DNA of 64,000 nucleotides from Acanthopleura granulata (GCA_016165875.1 JABBOT010000014.1:10635871-10699870); one strand, 5' to 3'. Shown: positions 1 to 12,400, counted from the first letter of the stretch. Numbers and translations: made by a program. The notes: a model not told the origin generated them from the letters alone.

Positions 1-550
1 GGACAAAGGGTAGTGTACATGTACATGTAGTTTGTTTATACATGTAGTTAATAAATAAAAAGAAATGTTTACCAAGTGTCATTACTGTGTTTACTGTGTG
101 TCATCTATTTATACAACACTTGTGGTAAGTAGAGAAGAGAAAACTTTGTCAAGTGTCATTACTGTGTGTACTGTGTAAGTTTTTTTACACTGACATTCAC
201 TGTTGAAGAGTCAAATACAGGTCACATGTTATGTACACTTGTAACTGTGCACAACTGCCACTGTCGTGACTTTGAAAAATTCTCGAGTGAAAAAGCTACC
301 AAAAGGTGGTAACTTCATAACTCCTAAATTCATTGCCATGTAAATTTAGAAAGTACAAGTTTAGGTCAGAGGAAAGCAGAATACAAAGTTCCCGGTGGAA
401 ATCTGTGCAGCATGTTTAACAAGGATAAATTTGTAAATACTGATGCGAACGACATGGAAAATTATACATGAAAAAATTACATCATGGGGAAAAATGTGAA
501 TGCAAAAATTTTCAAATAAGCCCTATGGTCAAAAAGAAAGCTGAACTGAC
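1..550. other. Presumed CCDC34 intron, no recognised element
   Basis: This stretch lies left of the CCDC34 exon 2 donor. It is AT-rich with several ACATGTA-type palindromic hexamers, which are common throughout the window. I see no coding exon or repeat copy that I can support. Confidence 0.5.
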
Positions 551-1080
551 CTTTTTCTCCATGACAGCTCTGAGAGGACTTGGGCCGAGTGTCTGCCCGT
601 TTGCACCATTCTGTAAACTTCTTCTCTGCCATCTCTTTCCTCTCTTTGCGTTTCCTTTCCTCTTCTTCTTTCTTCTCTTTCTCCATTCTCTTCCTCAGTC
701 TCTCTTCTTGCCTCTTCTTCAGCTGCCATTCTTTAAACTTTTCCTCGGATTTTGCTTCGATCTGTTTCTTCTTTGATTCCTCAATATGTTTCTGCCTTTC
801 TAGTTGTTGCTTTTCGAGCTTTATTCTAATCTTAGTCTCGTAGTCTTTCTTTCTCAGCCAATCATCTTGCTTCTGCTTGGCTTTCTGCAAGGCCGCTTGT
901 TTCTCTTGCTCTTGGATTTCGCGTTGTCTTTTCTCCTCTTGTTTCTTTGCAAGTGCTTCCTGTTTGAGCCGTCTGTCTTCCTGCGCTTTCTCCACTAGCC
1001 ATTTCTCCCACGGAGACAGCAGGGATTCGCTCGCCACTTCACTGTTCGCAATCTTTCTCGACGCTTTCTTCCGGCACCAG
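551..1080 (-). CDS. CCDC34: CCDC34-like coding exon 2 (coiled coil)
   Basis: The acceptor is TAATAGCAG|C at 1081-1084 and the donor AAAAAG|GTCAGT at 550. An alternative acceptor three bases upstream (right end 1083) would also keep frame. The exon encodes the PWEKW motif and the long highly charged helix, and ends in phase 1, so at least one more coding exon must follow to the left. Confidence 0.85.
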
Positions 1081-2721
1081 CTGCTATTAACGTGCACAGA
1101 AATCAAAAGAACCAAGTGAAAAAGTAAGCAGTAAGCAAAAAATTTAAATGAAAAACTACAAGGAGAATGAGAAACTGCAGGTTAATAAGGCAACTGCTCC
1201 ATTACAATATGTATCTTGAACATGCTAAATGACCTGACACTTCGTCCAGTACTAGATTGATCATGTTTCTTGATTCTAAGAGTTATACTGATTTCAGACA
1301 GGTGTTTTGAGGTTTATTTCAACTGGTAGTTAAGATGATATCCTACTGGGAAAATGCAAGTTTCAATAATAATATCTTTATGGCATTAGTTTGCTCTAAA
1401 AATGCACTTTTGAAGGCAAAATTTTACGTAATTTAGGGTAAGTAAGGTCATTCTTAGAAAATTCTTTGTTGTCGGTAATCCTATGAACATGAAGTTTACT
1501 ACCTTCTCCTCATACAACATACATGTATGTCACGAGGGGAAAACTTCAACCAATAGCATAAAAGTTGGCAGTTAACTGTGACAAAGGCACCGAAGGACAG
1601 TGGAGGTGAAGAGTGACCATCTCACACCTCCCACCTTCCCCCAGGGCCATATTTCAAAGATGTCGCAATGTTGCATCAAGAGGCATTTTAATACCATGAT
1701 AACATATGCCTGCACCATATGTTTTGTAATCATATATATATATATATATATACACACACATGAACAACTGTGCCCCAGTCAAAATCCGTAGGTTGACTGA
1801 ACCGAAAGAATGCTGTTAAGACCACTCACACAATGATGGCTTCAATCCGGCAAGCAAAAATTGATCACCACAGTAATAATGCCCTGCCCTAACACATGAA
1901 AATACAGCTTCATGAGCAAAATGGGTTTTCCAAAATCAGCAAATTTCTTGACAGATTAAGGTATCTGATTGACAATGGAACTGTTTTGAATAACATTGAT
2001 GACTACCCGACACCAATCCTTGATATTTTCAACACACAAGGCTATCCTAAAATATACTCATTGTGCGTAACCTGACCAACCTTCCAATAAAGTACCCTAT
2101 TCAAAAGTTTTTATTGCTATTTTCATGAAAATTTTTTTTGATTTTTTCCCAATGCTGATTCTTCAAAATGACTATCTTTTTCAAGATCTAGAATAAAAGA
2201 AAAAAAAAAAAGATTTCCAGAATTCCCTCAGATGGTCGGGTTAAGCCCAGCAAACACATTTTAAATGATGGCCCAACATATCAAGTCCAGGGGTCGATTT
2301 TGCACTGGGATTTCTGACTTAATATGTTTGTCAAAGTTTCAAAATATGATTTTAGATCTGACTAATGGGCTCTAAAAAAAATAAAATAAAATGTCTCACC
2401 ATCATATCAATAACTAAGCATTGTGATGAGACAGCATTGGCTTTGTAGAATCTGATACTACATGTCTTACTTGTCCTCTGTCTTGACGGATGTCACCATG
2501 GCTTGTTTACATGGATGCTCCTCCTGAGGTGGTTTGCGGGCTAGGATTTCCTGCTCATCATCGGCGCTGCTCTCATAGCTGTCATGGTCCAGGCAAGAGA
2601 TCAACGACTCAGTGGAGCCTGTGGAGTCAAGGGAGTGGCTGTACGGACGATACGCATACTCCGCCTTCATCCATTCCGGCTTTGTGACAGTGGCGGTAAC
2701 GGGACGTGGACGGGCACTCAT
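551..2721 (-). CDS. CCDC34: CCDC34-like coiled-coil protein, 5' two coding exons (partial gene)
   Basis: Two minus-strand exons (2471-2721 and 551-1080) join in frame to give the first 260 residues. The N-terminal part is acidic and Ser-rich (a STGSTESLISCLDHDSYESS-type stretch). It is followed by SPWEKW (residues 106-111), then about 130 residues of Lys/Glu/Gln/Arg-rich coiled coil, then MAEKKFTEW (234-242). The order Ser/acidic head, (L/S)xPWExW motif, long charged helix and AEKKFxEW matches vertebrate CCDC34 as I know it. Mammalian CCDC34 acts in sperm flagellum formation and interacts with intraflagellar transport proteins. The 3' exons lie left of the window. The gene is head to head with the dynein gene at 6.3 kb. 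I am confident about the family and less so about one-to-one orthology. Confidence 0.85.
1732..1760. repeat. (TA)n/(CA)n microsatellite
   Basis: An uninterrupted TA dinucleotide run followed by a short CA run. Confidence 0.9.
2075..2345. repeat. Dispersed repeat, ACCCTATT..AAAAG family, copy 1
   Basis: It shares a long ordered set of motifs with 27290-27560: a CCTATT-AAAAG-TTTTATTG block, a CTATCTTTTTCAAGA block, GAATTCCCT, then CCAACAAAC or CCAGCAAAC followed by GATGGCC. I could not assign a known transposon class. Confidence 0.55.
2471..2721 (-). CDS. CCDC34: CCDC34-like coding exon 1
   Basis: The ATG is at 2721-2719 (minus), residues 1-83 plus two bases. The donor reads GAGGACAA|GTAAGA. 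The product is low-complexity and acidic/Ser-rich with no domain, as in the CCDC34 N-terminus. A non-coding 5' exon further upstream is possible but not identified. Confidence 0.75.
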
Positions 2722-2919
2722 GCTGAGGATTCAGCAAGAAATGATAATGATAAACTTACTTATTTATTTCTCTGATTGTGTTTATCACCAATGACAAGAA
2801 TTTATCACTTTCTGTAACCCAAAAATTTCCCCCAAGCCCAGAACAACAATAAAATGTAATTTTAGAGGCCACCAAATGTGCCAAATTAAAATATTACTTT
2901 TGGGATTGAAGGATAAATT

Positions 2920-3045
2920 CATTCCAGTAGGACACCATTCTACATTCCTAACACATCTCGAAATGCCGTTCTAAAATCAATAGGACTCTCAGAATCTGGT
3001 AAAATGAGTGACTGGTTGATAAAATTTTAGGCCCAGCAGTGTGAG
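2920..3045. repeat. Dispersed repeat, GGACTCTCAGAATC family, copy 1
   Basis: Shares a CTCTCAGAATC-(A/T)GGTAAAATG-GTGACTGG-AAATTTTAGG order with copies at 22800-22950, 35085-35195 and 44365-44490. Non-coding; class unknown. Confidence 0.55.
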
Positions 3046-3101
3046 AAATTATACGATGGTCAGGCTCTTCAGTAGAAGAAACCAGACAGCCCTAAATATT
3101 T

Positions 3102-3245
3102 ACTTATTTGATTTGGGTTTAACGCAGCACTCAAAAATATTTCACTGAAACAACGGAGGCCTGCATTAAGTTGGGAGGAAACCAGGCAGAGCGCAGGGAA
3201 AACCACGACCACCTGCAGGTTAATGGCAGACCTTCCCAAGTGCGG
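3102..3245 (-). mobile_element. SINE family 1 fragment (reverse, degraded)
   Basis: Reading the complement gives the family-1 core: AGACCTTCCC, hallmark GTGGTCGTGG, CCTGGTTTCCTCCC, AATATTT, then an AAATAAG-like tail. The tRNA-like head is missing. Confidence 0.7.
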
Positions 3246-3618
3246 TCTGAGATGAGGAGCCCAAAGTAAGCCACTGACCTTTGTGAGGTACATGTAACTG
3301 ACAAATCTTTACAAAGGTGAAGCAAGAGCAGCACTTAAAACTTAATCTGTCAAGGTCACACCGTCATAGTGAACCAGCACTTTGACCATGTCAGCTAGAG
3401 ATAATAATTTATGAAAATTAATAATGTATTCATGTTAATTTTGGACAAAATGTATACCAAAAAAATATTTAGGTTTCATTGTATAAAACAGTGTGAAAGT
3501 GTGAATATTTCTTAAATTGGTGGTCAAGGGTGAGTTACAGTATTATCGTTATTAGAGATTACACTTTCTTAATATGTTATTTTGTAATCATCTCACCTTA
3601 TCTTTGGGTAAGAGTTGA

Positions 3619-3662
3619 AAACAACTCACCCTTAATTCTCGAAGATTAAGGGTGAGTTGTTT
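3619..3662. repeat. Perfect 18-bp-arm inverted repeat (hairpin)
   Basis: The arms 3619-3636 and 3645-3662 (core CTCACCCTTAAT / ATTAAGGGTGAG) are perfectly complementary around an 8-base loop. A related GGTGAGTTACAG sequence lies at about 3530, next to an arm-like stretch shared with the foldback element at 61160-61494. Confidence 0.85.
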
Positions 3663-4256
3663 GTTTAAGTTCAAAGTTCTCACCATTAATGTGTGTACAA
3701 GACAGCAAGTTAATTAGTTTCATCATGAAGGGAAGTGAATTAAGAAGGTAATATTCGACATTCAGCAGGAAAATGACATAGACATGAGCACAAGGGGCGA
3801 GCGGGAGTGCCACATGTCCAGTGACTTAAAGCTTAGAAATCTGTTGTGATTTTGTTGAGTGCGGGTCATTGACTAGGAGTTGCCATGAATGTCAGAATTT
3901 TAAAACAACACTGAGTCCAATTTGGTTAACTACTCAATTTCAACTACCTGCAATGTAACTCTCACGGATGTTCGAAATGGTCACACATGTACAACTAAGC
4001 AAGTCTCAATATAATATTTAATACTGGAATGGTCAATGCTCCCGTTTTTCCAGTCAGTGTGAACTGGGTGTGTGTGTGAATTTTCACTAGCCCCTGTTAT
4101 TGTCATTCTCTATTTTTGAGGTGAAGTGAATTTCATAATCATAATGATAAATTTAGTTAAAAGACACGCCAAATTTATAATAATGATTAACATGATTCAC
4201 GTAAATAGGCCTACTACAACAGTTTGAACGTCGGAACGAAGAAGACACACGCTACG

Positions 4257-4270
4257 GTTACCATATCAGT
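4257..4270. promoter_or_regulatory. Degenerate RFX X-box-like site
   Basis: GTTACCATATCAGT matches the ciliary X-box consensus GTTACCATGGCAAC at 10 of 14 positions, with the left half-site intact. RFX factors drive ciliary and flagellar genes, so a site between CCDC34 and the dynein gene is plausible. The right half is weak. Confidence 0.35.
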
Positions 4271-4460
4271 TTATAAAATTACATTACCCATAACTGTCTC
4301 GCGAAAACCGCGCATCCGACAATCCACCTGCCGAGAACATTGCTTGACAACTGACAGCAACAACTTTGAATGAACAGATTTAGGGATGTCTACCTGGGAT
4401 GTCCCCTGTCTGTGTGTAATGTGTGCTTCTTGAACACTGCACTGTATCATCTATATCCGT

Positions 4461-4637
4461 ATGCACAAGTCACCTGTCAGAAGTTTGGACACAGGCTGTG
4501 ATCCATTGTCTTCGTCAAGTCAAAACACGATCGCAAATTTTAACCTGAGCGCTCTGCAAACGTCGGCGGAAATGAATAATTCAAGCGAAACGATTGGATG
4601 GAAAGTGAAAAAAAATAAGAGCTTCGATTTTGAGTCA
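4461..4637 (+). CDS. Possible alternative first coding exon of the dynein gene
   Basis: An open frame of 59 codons from ATG 4461 is Ser/Asn-rich and ends KSFDFES before a usable donor (TCA|GTAGGT). It would splice in phase 0 to a CACAG|GTGGAC acceptor at 6330/6331 and continue the dynein frame. Against it, that acceptor has a poor pyrimidine tract, whereas a stronger acceptor at 6290 gives a 5'UTR and an ATG at 6319. Confidence 0.3.
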
Positions 4638-6318
4638 GTAGGTGTAAAATAAATCAGAATGTATTAAATTAAAAATAATATCTCTATATAAAAATTCATA
4701 ACTTTTGTTTTTATTTCGAGATTTGTGGTAAAATGGCGACTTGACAACGGTGATGCCGTTCCACTTGGTGGGTAGACAACGTTGAAGTCTTAGTGGGTTG
4801 CTTTTGCAGATCTCAAGGAAAATGCGGTAAAGTGATGAAAGAAAGCATTGACTGTTTGATGAATGAATTGCCACTGAGCAAGTGAGCGTTTGGCGTTGTC
4901 GTTAGGCAAAATTGTGAACGGAAAATTATTCCATTTTTAAAGGTTGGTCAGTGCGTGATGTTGTTGTTGTAATGTGACAGTTATCACAAATGTGAAATAC
5001 TTCAAAAATCAACGAAACACACTCTGGTTAATGAATTTATGAATGATTCTCATCAGATTTTACCATTCTGAGATGGCAGATTATGAAACTATCCGATTTC
5101 AATATAAAACATCATTGTAAAAAACAAATAAACGGCTAATTTTTCGAGTGGCTCAAAAATATATAGTTTTTGTATAATATATTGTAATGAGCATAATGTA
5201 AAACATGTAGAAGTGAATAGTGACAGTGTACCGTAAAAGTTTATCTGATCTCATGTAGATCGTGAAAACAAATTATGACCTTTATTTTTACTGTACAGGG
5301 ATTTAATCCTTGAGTTAGTCAGTTGATTGAAAACATCATGAATGGCGTCACATGTACTGCATTGGTAAACTGTCTTTTCTCCTTGAGTATCAGCATTGTA
5401 AATCAGCATTCAGACTGTAGCTCTTGTCATTGTGGACCCCCATTATTTAAATTTTAAATTATTATTGTCGGTCATATGGGCACTATACTTGCTGTATACT
5501 TGAGACAGAACAAACACCTCAATTAACAAGGCATTGCTACCTTTTTGTCCTTGTATGTATCAATGGTCTCACCTTTAAATGATTATTTAAACGATTTTAA
5601 AATGTAACTTTAGGAAGAAAACAAAGACTTCATTTAAAGAGACTAAAGAATTATCGCAAATGTTTGCTTCAGTCAGTTGAAGTTGAACCTTTTGTATTTT
5701 TCCACCAATAGCCAACTTATGCATTTATGCATTTTCAGAAATTTCGCCCTCGGTATCGTGCGTTTTTTGTTTTTATGTGATAATAAATTTTCCCAGATGT
5801 TCCATTTCGACCCAAAGTACGAAAGTTAATGTATGCATGAAAAGTAATGAGTATTACCATATATGGATGTAGAAAGTTGCTCCTCAAATTTTGTGCACAA
5901 TAGAGGCTTACATTTCTGACGTCCTGACGTCTGAGAAAGACTGAATGTATGTAACCGATGTTTACATCATTCGATTGACATCTTAGAACAATACTGACAT
6001 CATGTGCATATTCTTGAATGACAGTTCAGAAAACGAACCGGCCTGAAGTTGAATAGTTATTAGTTTATGCATATGGCAAAAAAGTTAAGAAAAACATGAT
6101 TTCCCAACCCAATTTGTCTTCTTACACTTATGTTTAAGCCTACTGCATGCTAAACTACTTTGTCAATTCAAGGTATATGAAAGTCACAATACAGAAATTC
6201 TCAGGTATAGTCTCTTTAAACAGTTGTTTTTCATGGAACATGGGTAGAAATAATACCAGAGCATATGTCTTTTCCCCATTCTATTATCAGGACATAAGCC
6301 ACATAAAAAGTTTTGAAG

Positions 6319-6485
6319 ATGACGTCACAGGTGGACCCAACAGGTGAACGTAGGGAGTTAAGCAGTACCCCTACACTACCTGTTCTTCAAGAAGGCCGTG
6401 CTAACTTGGTGTCTCCTCCTCAGGGGGATAGAACTCCAACGTTGAAGGAAACAGCTGCTCTGTGGGCCAGTGATGTCAGGAAGAG
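6319..6485 (+). CDS. DNHD1: DNHD1-like exon 1 (first coding)
   Basis: Residues 1-56. ATG 6319 is preceded by an in-frame TAA at 6304, and a good acceptor (TTATCAG, ending 6290) suggests a 5'UTR exon boundary upstream. The donor is AAGAG|GTATTT. Contains LKETAALWASDVRKR. Confidence 0.65.
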
Positions 6486-9400
6486 GTATTTGGTCGTCAG
6501 GCCATGCTTGAAAAATTCTTTGCTGCGGGTCACACAACCGTATCACAAAAAAGAAATTACAATAAAAAAGTGTCAGTTGGTAGAGAAGTATTTTTTTTAT
6601 TCTGGATGATGAAATAGATAAGGATATTTATAAAAATAACGTGGAGAGAAAAATAAAAAAAAAATTTCCCAAAAATTGAGTCGATCATTTTACCCCAGCA
6701 AACATGTTTTTCATCATGGCCCCATTCATTAAAACTTAGGGGTAAAATTGCTACTGGAAATTATAAACACAGTAAAAAGTGTGGCAGTGTTTGAATCAGA
6801 TTATTCTAGTATTATGTGTAGATTACATTTAATCATGGCTTCATGTATATGTGACAATATGTATTATGGCCTGGACAATCTACAATTCCTTTGAAATGTA
6901 ATCCCTTTTGTGTCCTTTTTTATTTTGGGACATTGTAACGTTATAATGGCTTTATATGATTCATTTTGCAAAATGTACATTGAGAACACTGTAGACATTC
7001 TGAATAGAATTACATGTACTTGCAGGTAAAATTTTTGCAAAACATGAAATATTTCTCGTTTTCGCCATTCAATATTTTGGCAACCAGTACATGAGATGTG
7101 GTAGCCACAATAGCTTCGACATAAGTGTTCACCTGGTTAATGTTTTGTTAAATCTGTGTTGTGTGATAAATTGTTCTTTGAAGTTCAAAAATTGTGGGTG
7201 CTACTGTAGGATGGTATTTTGAGCATGATGCTATCAGTACATGTGTACTGTTGAGACCACATCAGGTCTGTGTAAAAGTACATAGTGTTACGAATGCAAT
7301 TGCATGTACAGGTATTATAAAACAAGGAAAAAAATAAAACAAATAAAATGAGAGGAAACTGGCAAGAACAAAAACTTACTGAACCTGCTAATAAATTAAG
7401 ATAAACCTTTTCTGGAAAAAGTGCACAGTTTGCATCAGACCCAAAGTGCTATGTTTGTATGATTATTATGATAAACTTCATGTAAAACCACTCGACACAG
7501 TTAAACTAAAAGATATGCGTAAATAAGGTAGTGAATCTTTGCTTAAAATTTGACATGTAGGTCCTGAAAAATGGAGTCATGTCGACTCTTTTGGAAAAAA
7601 AACATTCCCACTTTTCAGTATTCAAAGTTTTCTCAACTGGCATGTGAGTTGAAAAAAGGTTGTTGTGAAAATTTAAGAGCTAATCAACTGACGTGATACA
7701 GCTTTCTGAGTTGAGCTTCCTTTTAGTAGTCTGCTGCATGTAGTTTGTGGTCAAATGTTTCTGATATTAAAAATCCTTAACTTCAATGCCTATAAGTATA
7801 TTACGGATCAAAATTACTTTTCAGTGTGGTAGAATCATTTATATAGATTATGAATATAGAGAATATATTTTTCAAATGTTCAAGTTAAATTTGTCAGGCA
7901 ATATTTCCCGTAAATGGGCCTTTTTTTAGAGTTTGCTGTATTTTTTTAGGTCATGAGTAAAAGGTATTAAAATTTCTTTGTATTTGAACATGGATATATT
8001 TGTATTTCTGTCAGGCTATCTGAGGCTGTGAGTCAGGGAGAAGAAGTTAACAGGGAAGATGTATATATCCTGGAGAGAGAACTGGTCTTCGGCTTCATCA
8101 CAGCACTGCAGCAGGACAAGTAAGACCACTGTAGTGAAATGTGATGTGTAGTAAGATTTATCTCCTTTAAGGCAGGCCTTTATATTCCCCCAAAATCATG
8201 GCGGTGTTTTTTATTGATTTGACATGTTAAGAAAGGCATTTTATTATTCACAATTTTTTAAAATAGGAAGACACAAAATTATGGCCCCTAGCCATGTGAT
8301 CTGGCTCCTGACAGTTTAAGTCTACTGGCCAAGTTTCCCCATGCACATATTCTCATTGTTTCCCCTCTGAGTTGGCAAAACTGAATGAAAAGAATAACCA
8401 TGTGCAAGAGCAATACAACTACAACACTGACTGTGTCCCATTAGGGAACTATAAAGCCATGAAGGGAGCGGGCCATGGTTTAGTAGTTAAAGACACTTGC
8501 CTTTCATTTGCCACAACACATGAGGTGCAGTTTTAAACCCGGTCTTGGACGGGGGAATTCGGAATTCATAGATTCTCATGCTGTCACTGCTGATCGTGCT
8601 TATATGACATTAGTTATTTTAGTGTCGATAAGTGATTGATGCAATAATTTTGGGCCACATGTTCCACCAGTACTATTTTCATATGTGTACGGCACATGTA
8701 GGAAAGTTCTTCAGTGACCTGCCAAAGGTTGGACTAATGTGCTGAGCACTTCGGTTTCCTCCATCCAAGAAGCTGTCCGTCATTGTAATAGAGGAAAATT
8801 TTGGAGTGTCGTTTTAAATAACAGTCAAATAAATAAATAATCTGCATTGTTATCTAGTTAAATATGTTACCCAACTTTCAGTCATGTTGACAAATTTGTG
8901 TCCTAGTAACTGTACGAGACCTCCTTGGCAGAGGGGTGTTGGTTAGCGCGCTAGCGCAGCTCACTATCCCAGGAGCCTCTCACCAATGCAGTTGCTTTGA
9001 GTTCAAGTCTAGCTCATGCTGGTTTGCTCTCTGGATGTATATGTGTGAAGATCCAACAACAGCCTGTGGTTGGTCATGGATTTTTCCTGGGCTCTGCTTG
9101 GTTTCCGCACACCATAATGCTGCCTGCCGTTGTATGAGTGAGATATTCTTGAATACGACGTCAAACTTGCATCGAGTAAACACACAAATAAATAGTAACT
9201 GTACTGAAAGGTTGTCTGGAATAAATTCAGAAGCTGGTGATCCTTAAGTGTGTGTCTAACTGGCAAGGAAATATCAGACATCCTTCAGCCAATCAAATTT
9301 ACAAGAGTCTATGACAATGTAAAAGTGTTACAAACTTTTATGTCACATTTCAAAGTGCCTGCATTGCACTTTTCATAGAATCGCATTGTAATATTTTCAC

Positions 9401-12400
9401 AAATCCTGTTCATATATTTCTGTTAAGAAAAAAATTCTGAATGTTAAAATTAATGCTTTTATTAATATTCTCCCTTTTTTTAATTTGACAGGCATTCATG
9501 GTAAAAGTAAACAGGAAAAAATAATACATATGTGTACATGTTTAAGAATTGTCTCTAAGAAAATGTACATAAAATACATGTGTGCTGTTTCCTTGTAGCC
9601 ACAAGACCTGGATGCTGCTCCGAGAGATGTTGAGTCTGATAGAGCCTTACAGTCATTCACTGCATTGCTTTGACCAAAAGGCAGAGGTGGGATGTGATGT
9701 TTTCTGTATAGTCTATGGAAGTAGAAAGTTAACAGGTTTCAGGAGTTGAAATTAGTCTCCATGCTTGGGACACGAAAAATATCTTCAGAGCAAGTGGTTC
9801 TAGCTGTCATCGTTGCTCATGGGCCTGTGGGATTTTTTAATGGTTAACCCTGAGTATAAAATGGCTAGTTTTTGCTAGTTTAAGAGGTCTGTTGTCAGGC
9901 AAAGGATGGTGTTTTTCACAGACTGTATTTGATGTTTTCAGATGAATCAAAACATCGTGAAGCTGTCCTAGGTTAAATATTGTATAGGTATTAAACACTC
10001 TTGTTTAAATTTGTACGACAATTTGTACTCGTTATTGCAGTAATTTCTGGTCAGTTTATACAGGCCTAGCGTATATAACGATTTGCCATTACATGAGCAT
10101 GCCAACCTCTGATCATGCAACTGTGTATTTGGGTGTATTTGTCCAGCTGTACCACTATCTGGAGCGGATTGTCCACCATGCTGACATGCACAAGAGCCGA
10201 CTGTTTGACGTGCAGATCACAGAAGCTCTGGCCAGGGTGTTCCCTAAGGTAGCATGTCTCACCAACAGTGAATCAACAAGTGTAGTACTGTAATTATTCA
10301 AGGTGTTTATTCAAGCATATTTTTAAATTTTGTGACTCTAATCAAATTGGGAAGGTGCATGAATCATGCTGAAAGTTGATATCTCGTGAAAAAGTTAAGG
10401 AATTAAGGTACTCTATGTATAGCTGCCACTGTTACTGATTCTGTCTTTTATGCTTAAGTTTCCAGGCTTTGGTATCGGATTTAAACAGATTTTTTGAGTA
10501 CAAGTTTTCCCTCAGAAATTTTACATCAGGTTTGAAAACCAGCCGTCTCCATTGATATGTTGCACATATATTTAAGCAATTAGAAACAGTTATTCTCATT
10601 GGCTGTTGGATCCCATGCAAGAACTTCAACAAATATTGTCTGATTTCAGTCATAAAACTTTAGTGTGTGGTTTCATTTCGTGTAATGTCAGGTCAGTGTC
10701 TGATAGCCAGCCAGATCATTGTGTATGTTTTGCATGTTTAATAATTTCCTTGATTCTTATTGGTTGTTTGTTTCCCTTCAAGAACTGCTTCAAATATTGT
10801 CCCTTTTGATAACATGCTGTCTGGGGATGCATTGTGTGGCCTTTCAGATCAAGTTTGAAAACCAGCTTGTTCCCTGCATAAGTTTTGCTTATTTAGCATG
10901 GAATGTAATTGTTTTTTTTTTCTGTTAATTCGTGACAAAAAGGCTTTCATTTCAGGAGGTAGAGGAGATCAAGCAGAGCGGGCGTGTTCCTGCTAAGAAG
11001 TTCTGTAGCCCTAGTCCACCCTTGGTCAAGGCACCCAACTCTCCACGCAAAGCGGTCAAGCTGACCCTTCCTGATGGCTCGGACCCATTTGACCTCCGGC
11101 CAGCTGTAAGTTCAATGTGGCGTCAGTATGCAGTGAATAAAAGCAGAAAAAAAATTTGCAGTTTCTTGCTGTGCTAAATTGTAAGCGTAGTGTAATTCTT
11201 CCATACTGATGTCATGTGTATAGTTACTTTGCATCACTGATATTTCTAAAGGCATGGCATTGTGTAATGTCAGGGTAGGTCACCAGGACTGCGAGGAAAG
11301 GAGGCTTGAGTTTGTTAAAATGCTATAATGGTACACCTTGCCTGCGTGCAATTAAAGGCTGTTCCATGTCGCTACATGCAGCTTTGTGCTCAGCCAGCGA
11401 AGGTGTGAAATGCTTCACCATTGGGTAAGAGAGTAACCAGAGTGTAGCATTTAACACCACCTGTATAGACCGACTTAGGAAAAAGGTGGAAGTGGTATAA
11501 AATGGATTCAAATTATTAAAGAAGAAAAGAAAAGTAGATGTTTAAAATTTTTGGCAACTTTTGTTTTTTTTCAGCCTGATGATGAGACTTACTTGGTTGT
11601 AAAACCGCTGACCTTTGGTGATGTGAGGAAGTCTTTCGGGGCTGTGGCGATGGAGGTGGCAAGTCGTAAGTAATGTGACCATCACCTCTGTGCACATGGG
11701 GGACAATCTCTTCATTTTGAGATGAAGGTGCCGTGGGAATCAAGGGCTAAAAAAACTGCTTCAGGAAATTAAAACTGTCAGTGATGTCAACCCCAAAAAA
11801 CTCATGTATTAGCTGAAATGTATTTTAATAGATGTTTGCTCAGCCTTTTTTCATTGAATCTGTTTGACATAAAATATCTTGCAAGACAAAGTTAATCATT
11901 TTGCCTGATTCTGAGTGAGAGGTCTGTTGATCTTAAAGGTGAATTGTCCTGGTTGATTAATTTTTCCGCCAAATTTGGCACATTATATCCTAGAAGTATC
12001 CAAAACATGGAGCCAAAACGATTTAACGAATAAAAGGCGCCAGATGTTCTGAAAAAAAATTTTTTTCAAGACTGATAGACTGAGTTTCTTGAAGCTTGGT
12101 ATTCTCTACACGCTTATCTGCCCTTGATGTCCCAGTAGTGCATGACGTCACATTGGCGATGTGCCGTTGTGTTCACCGGTGAACTTTGGTCATCACTCTT
12201 TGAAAGCTAATACAATGGGATTGGCTTTCATGCCTTCCAATTGGACCTCTCCATGTGACTTGACTATTTCGAACTGAATAAGTACTTTAAATTATGCTCT
12301 AACCATGTTGAGGAGATATGTTTTGATCACGCTTGAACTAGTGTTCAGAAACCAGAAATACCACCGTTACCTTACGTATATTTGACACACTAGCACCGTT

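Larger units (their letters stand above)
1081..2470 (-). other. CCDC34 intron 1
   Basis: The intron between the two CCDC34 exons. It holds a (TA)n(CA)n microsatellite (1732-1760) and a dispersed AT-rich repeat (about 2075-2345) that recurs at 27290-27560 and in part at 6640-6775. Confidence 0.7.
4200..4930. promoter_or_regulatory. Candidate divergent promoter region
   Basis: CpG dinucleotides cluster here compared with the surrounding AT-rich DNA, and the block includes TCTCGCGA (4297-4304) and an inverted CCAAT (ATTGG, near 4595). It sits between the two head-to-head genes. This is inference from position and composition; no TATA box is claimed. Confidence 0.4.
2722..6318. other. Intergenic region between divergent CCDC34 and dynein genes
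   Basis: It contains a dispersed-repeat copy (2920-3045), a reverse SINE fragment (3102-3245), an 18-bp-arm hairpin (3619-3662), a relatively CpG-rich block (about 4200-4930) that is the best promoter candidate, and a possible 5' exon of the dynein gene (4461-4637). I see nothing recognisable between 4930 and 6290. Confidence 0.6.
8120..9598 (+). other. Intron 2 with two SINE insertions
   Basis: Contains a family-2 SINE (8468-8850) and a nearly full-length family-1 SINE (8919-9193). The remainder is AT-rich without recognisable features. Confidence 0.65.

Noticed and set aside
468..1119. Plus-strand Leu/Ser/Phe-rich open frames
   Set aside because: Antisense shadows of the Lys/Glu-rich CCDC34 coiled-coil exon.
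6320..6327. TGACGTCA, a perfect CREB-type palindrome overlapping the start codon
   Set aside because: A single 8-mer lying in the first coding codons; no supporting context.
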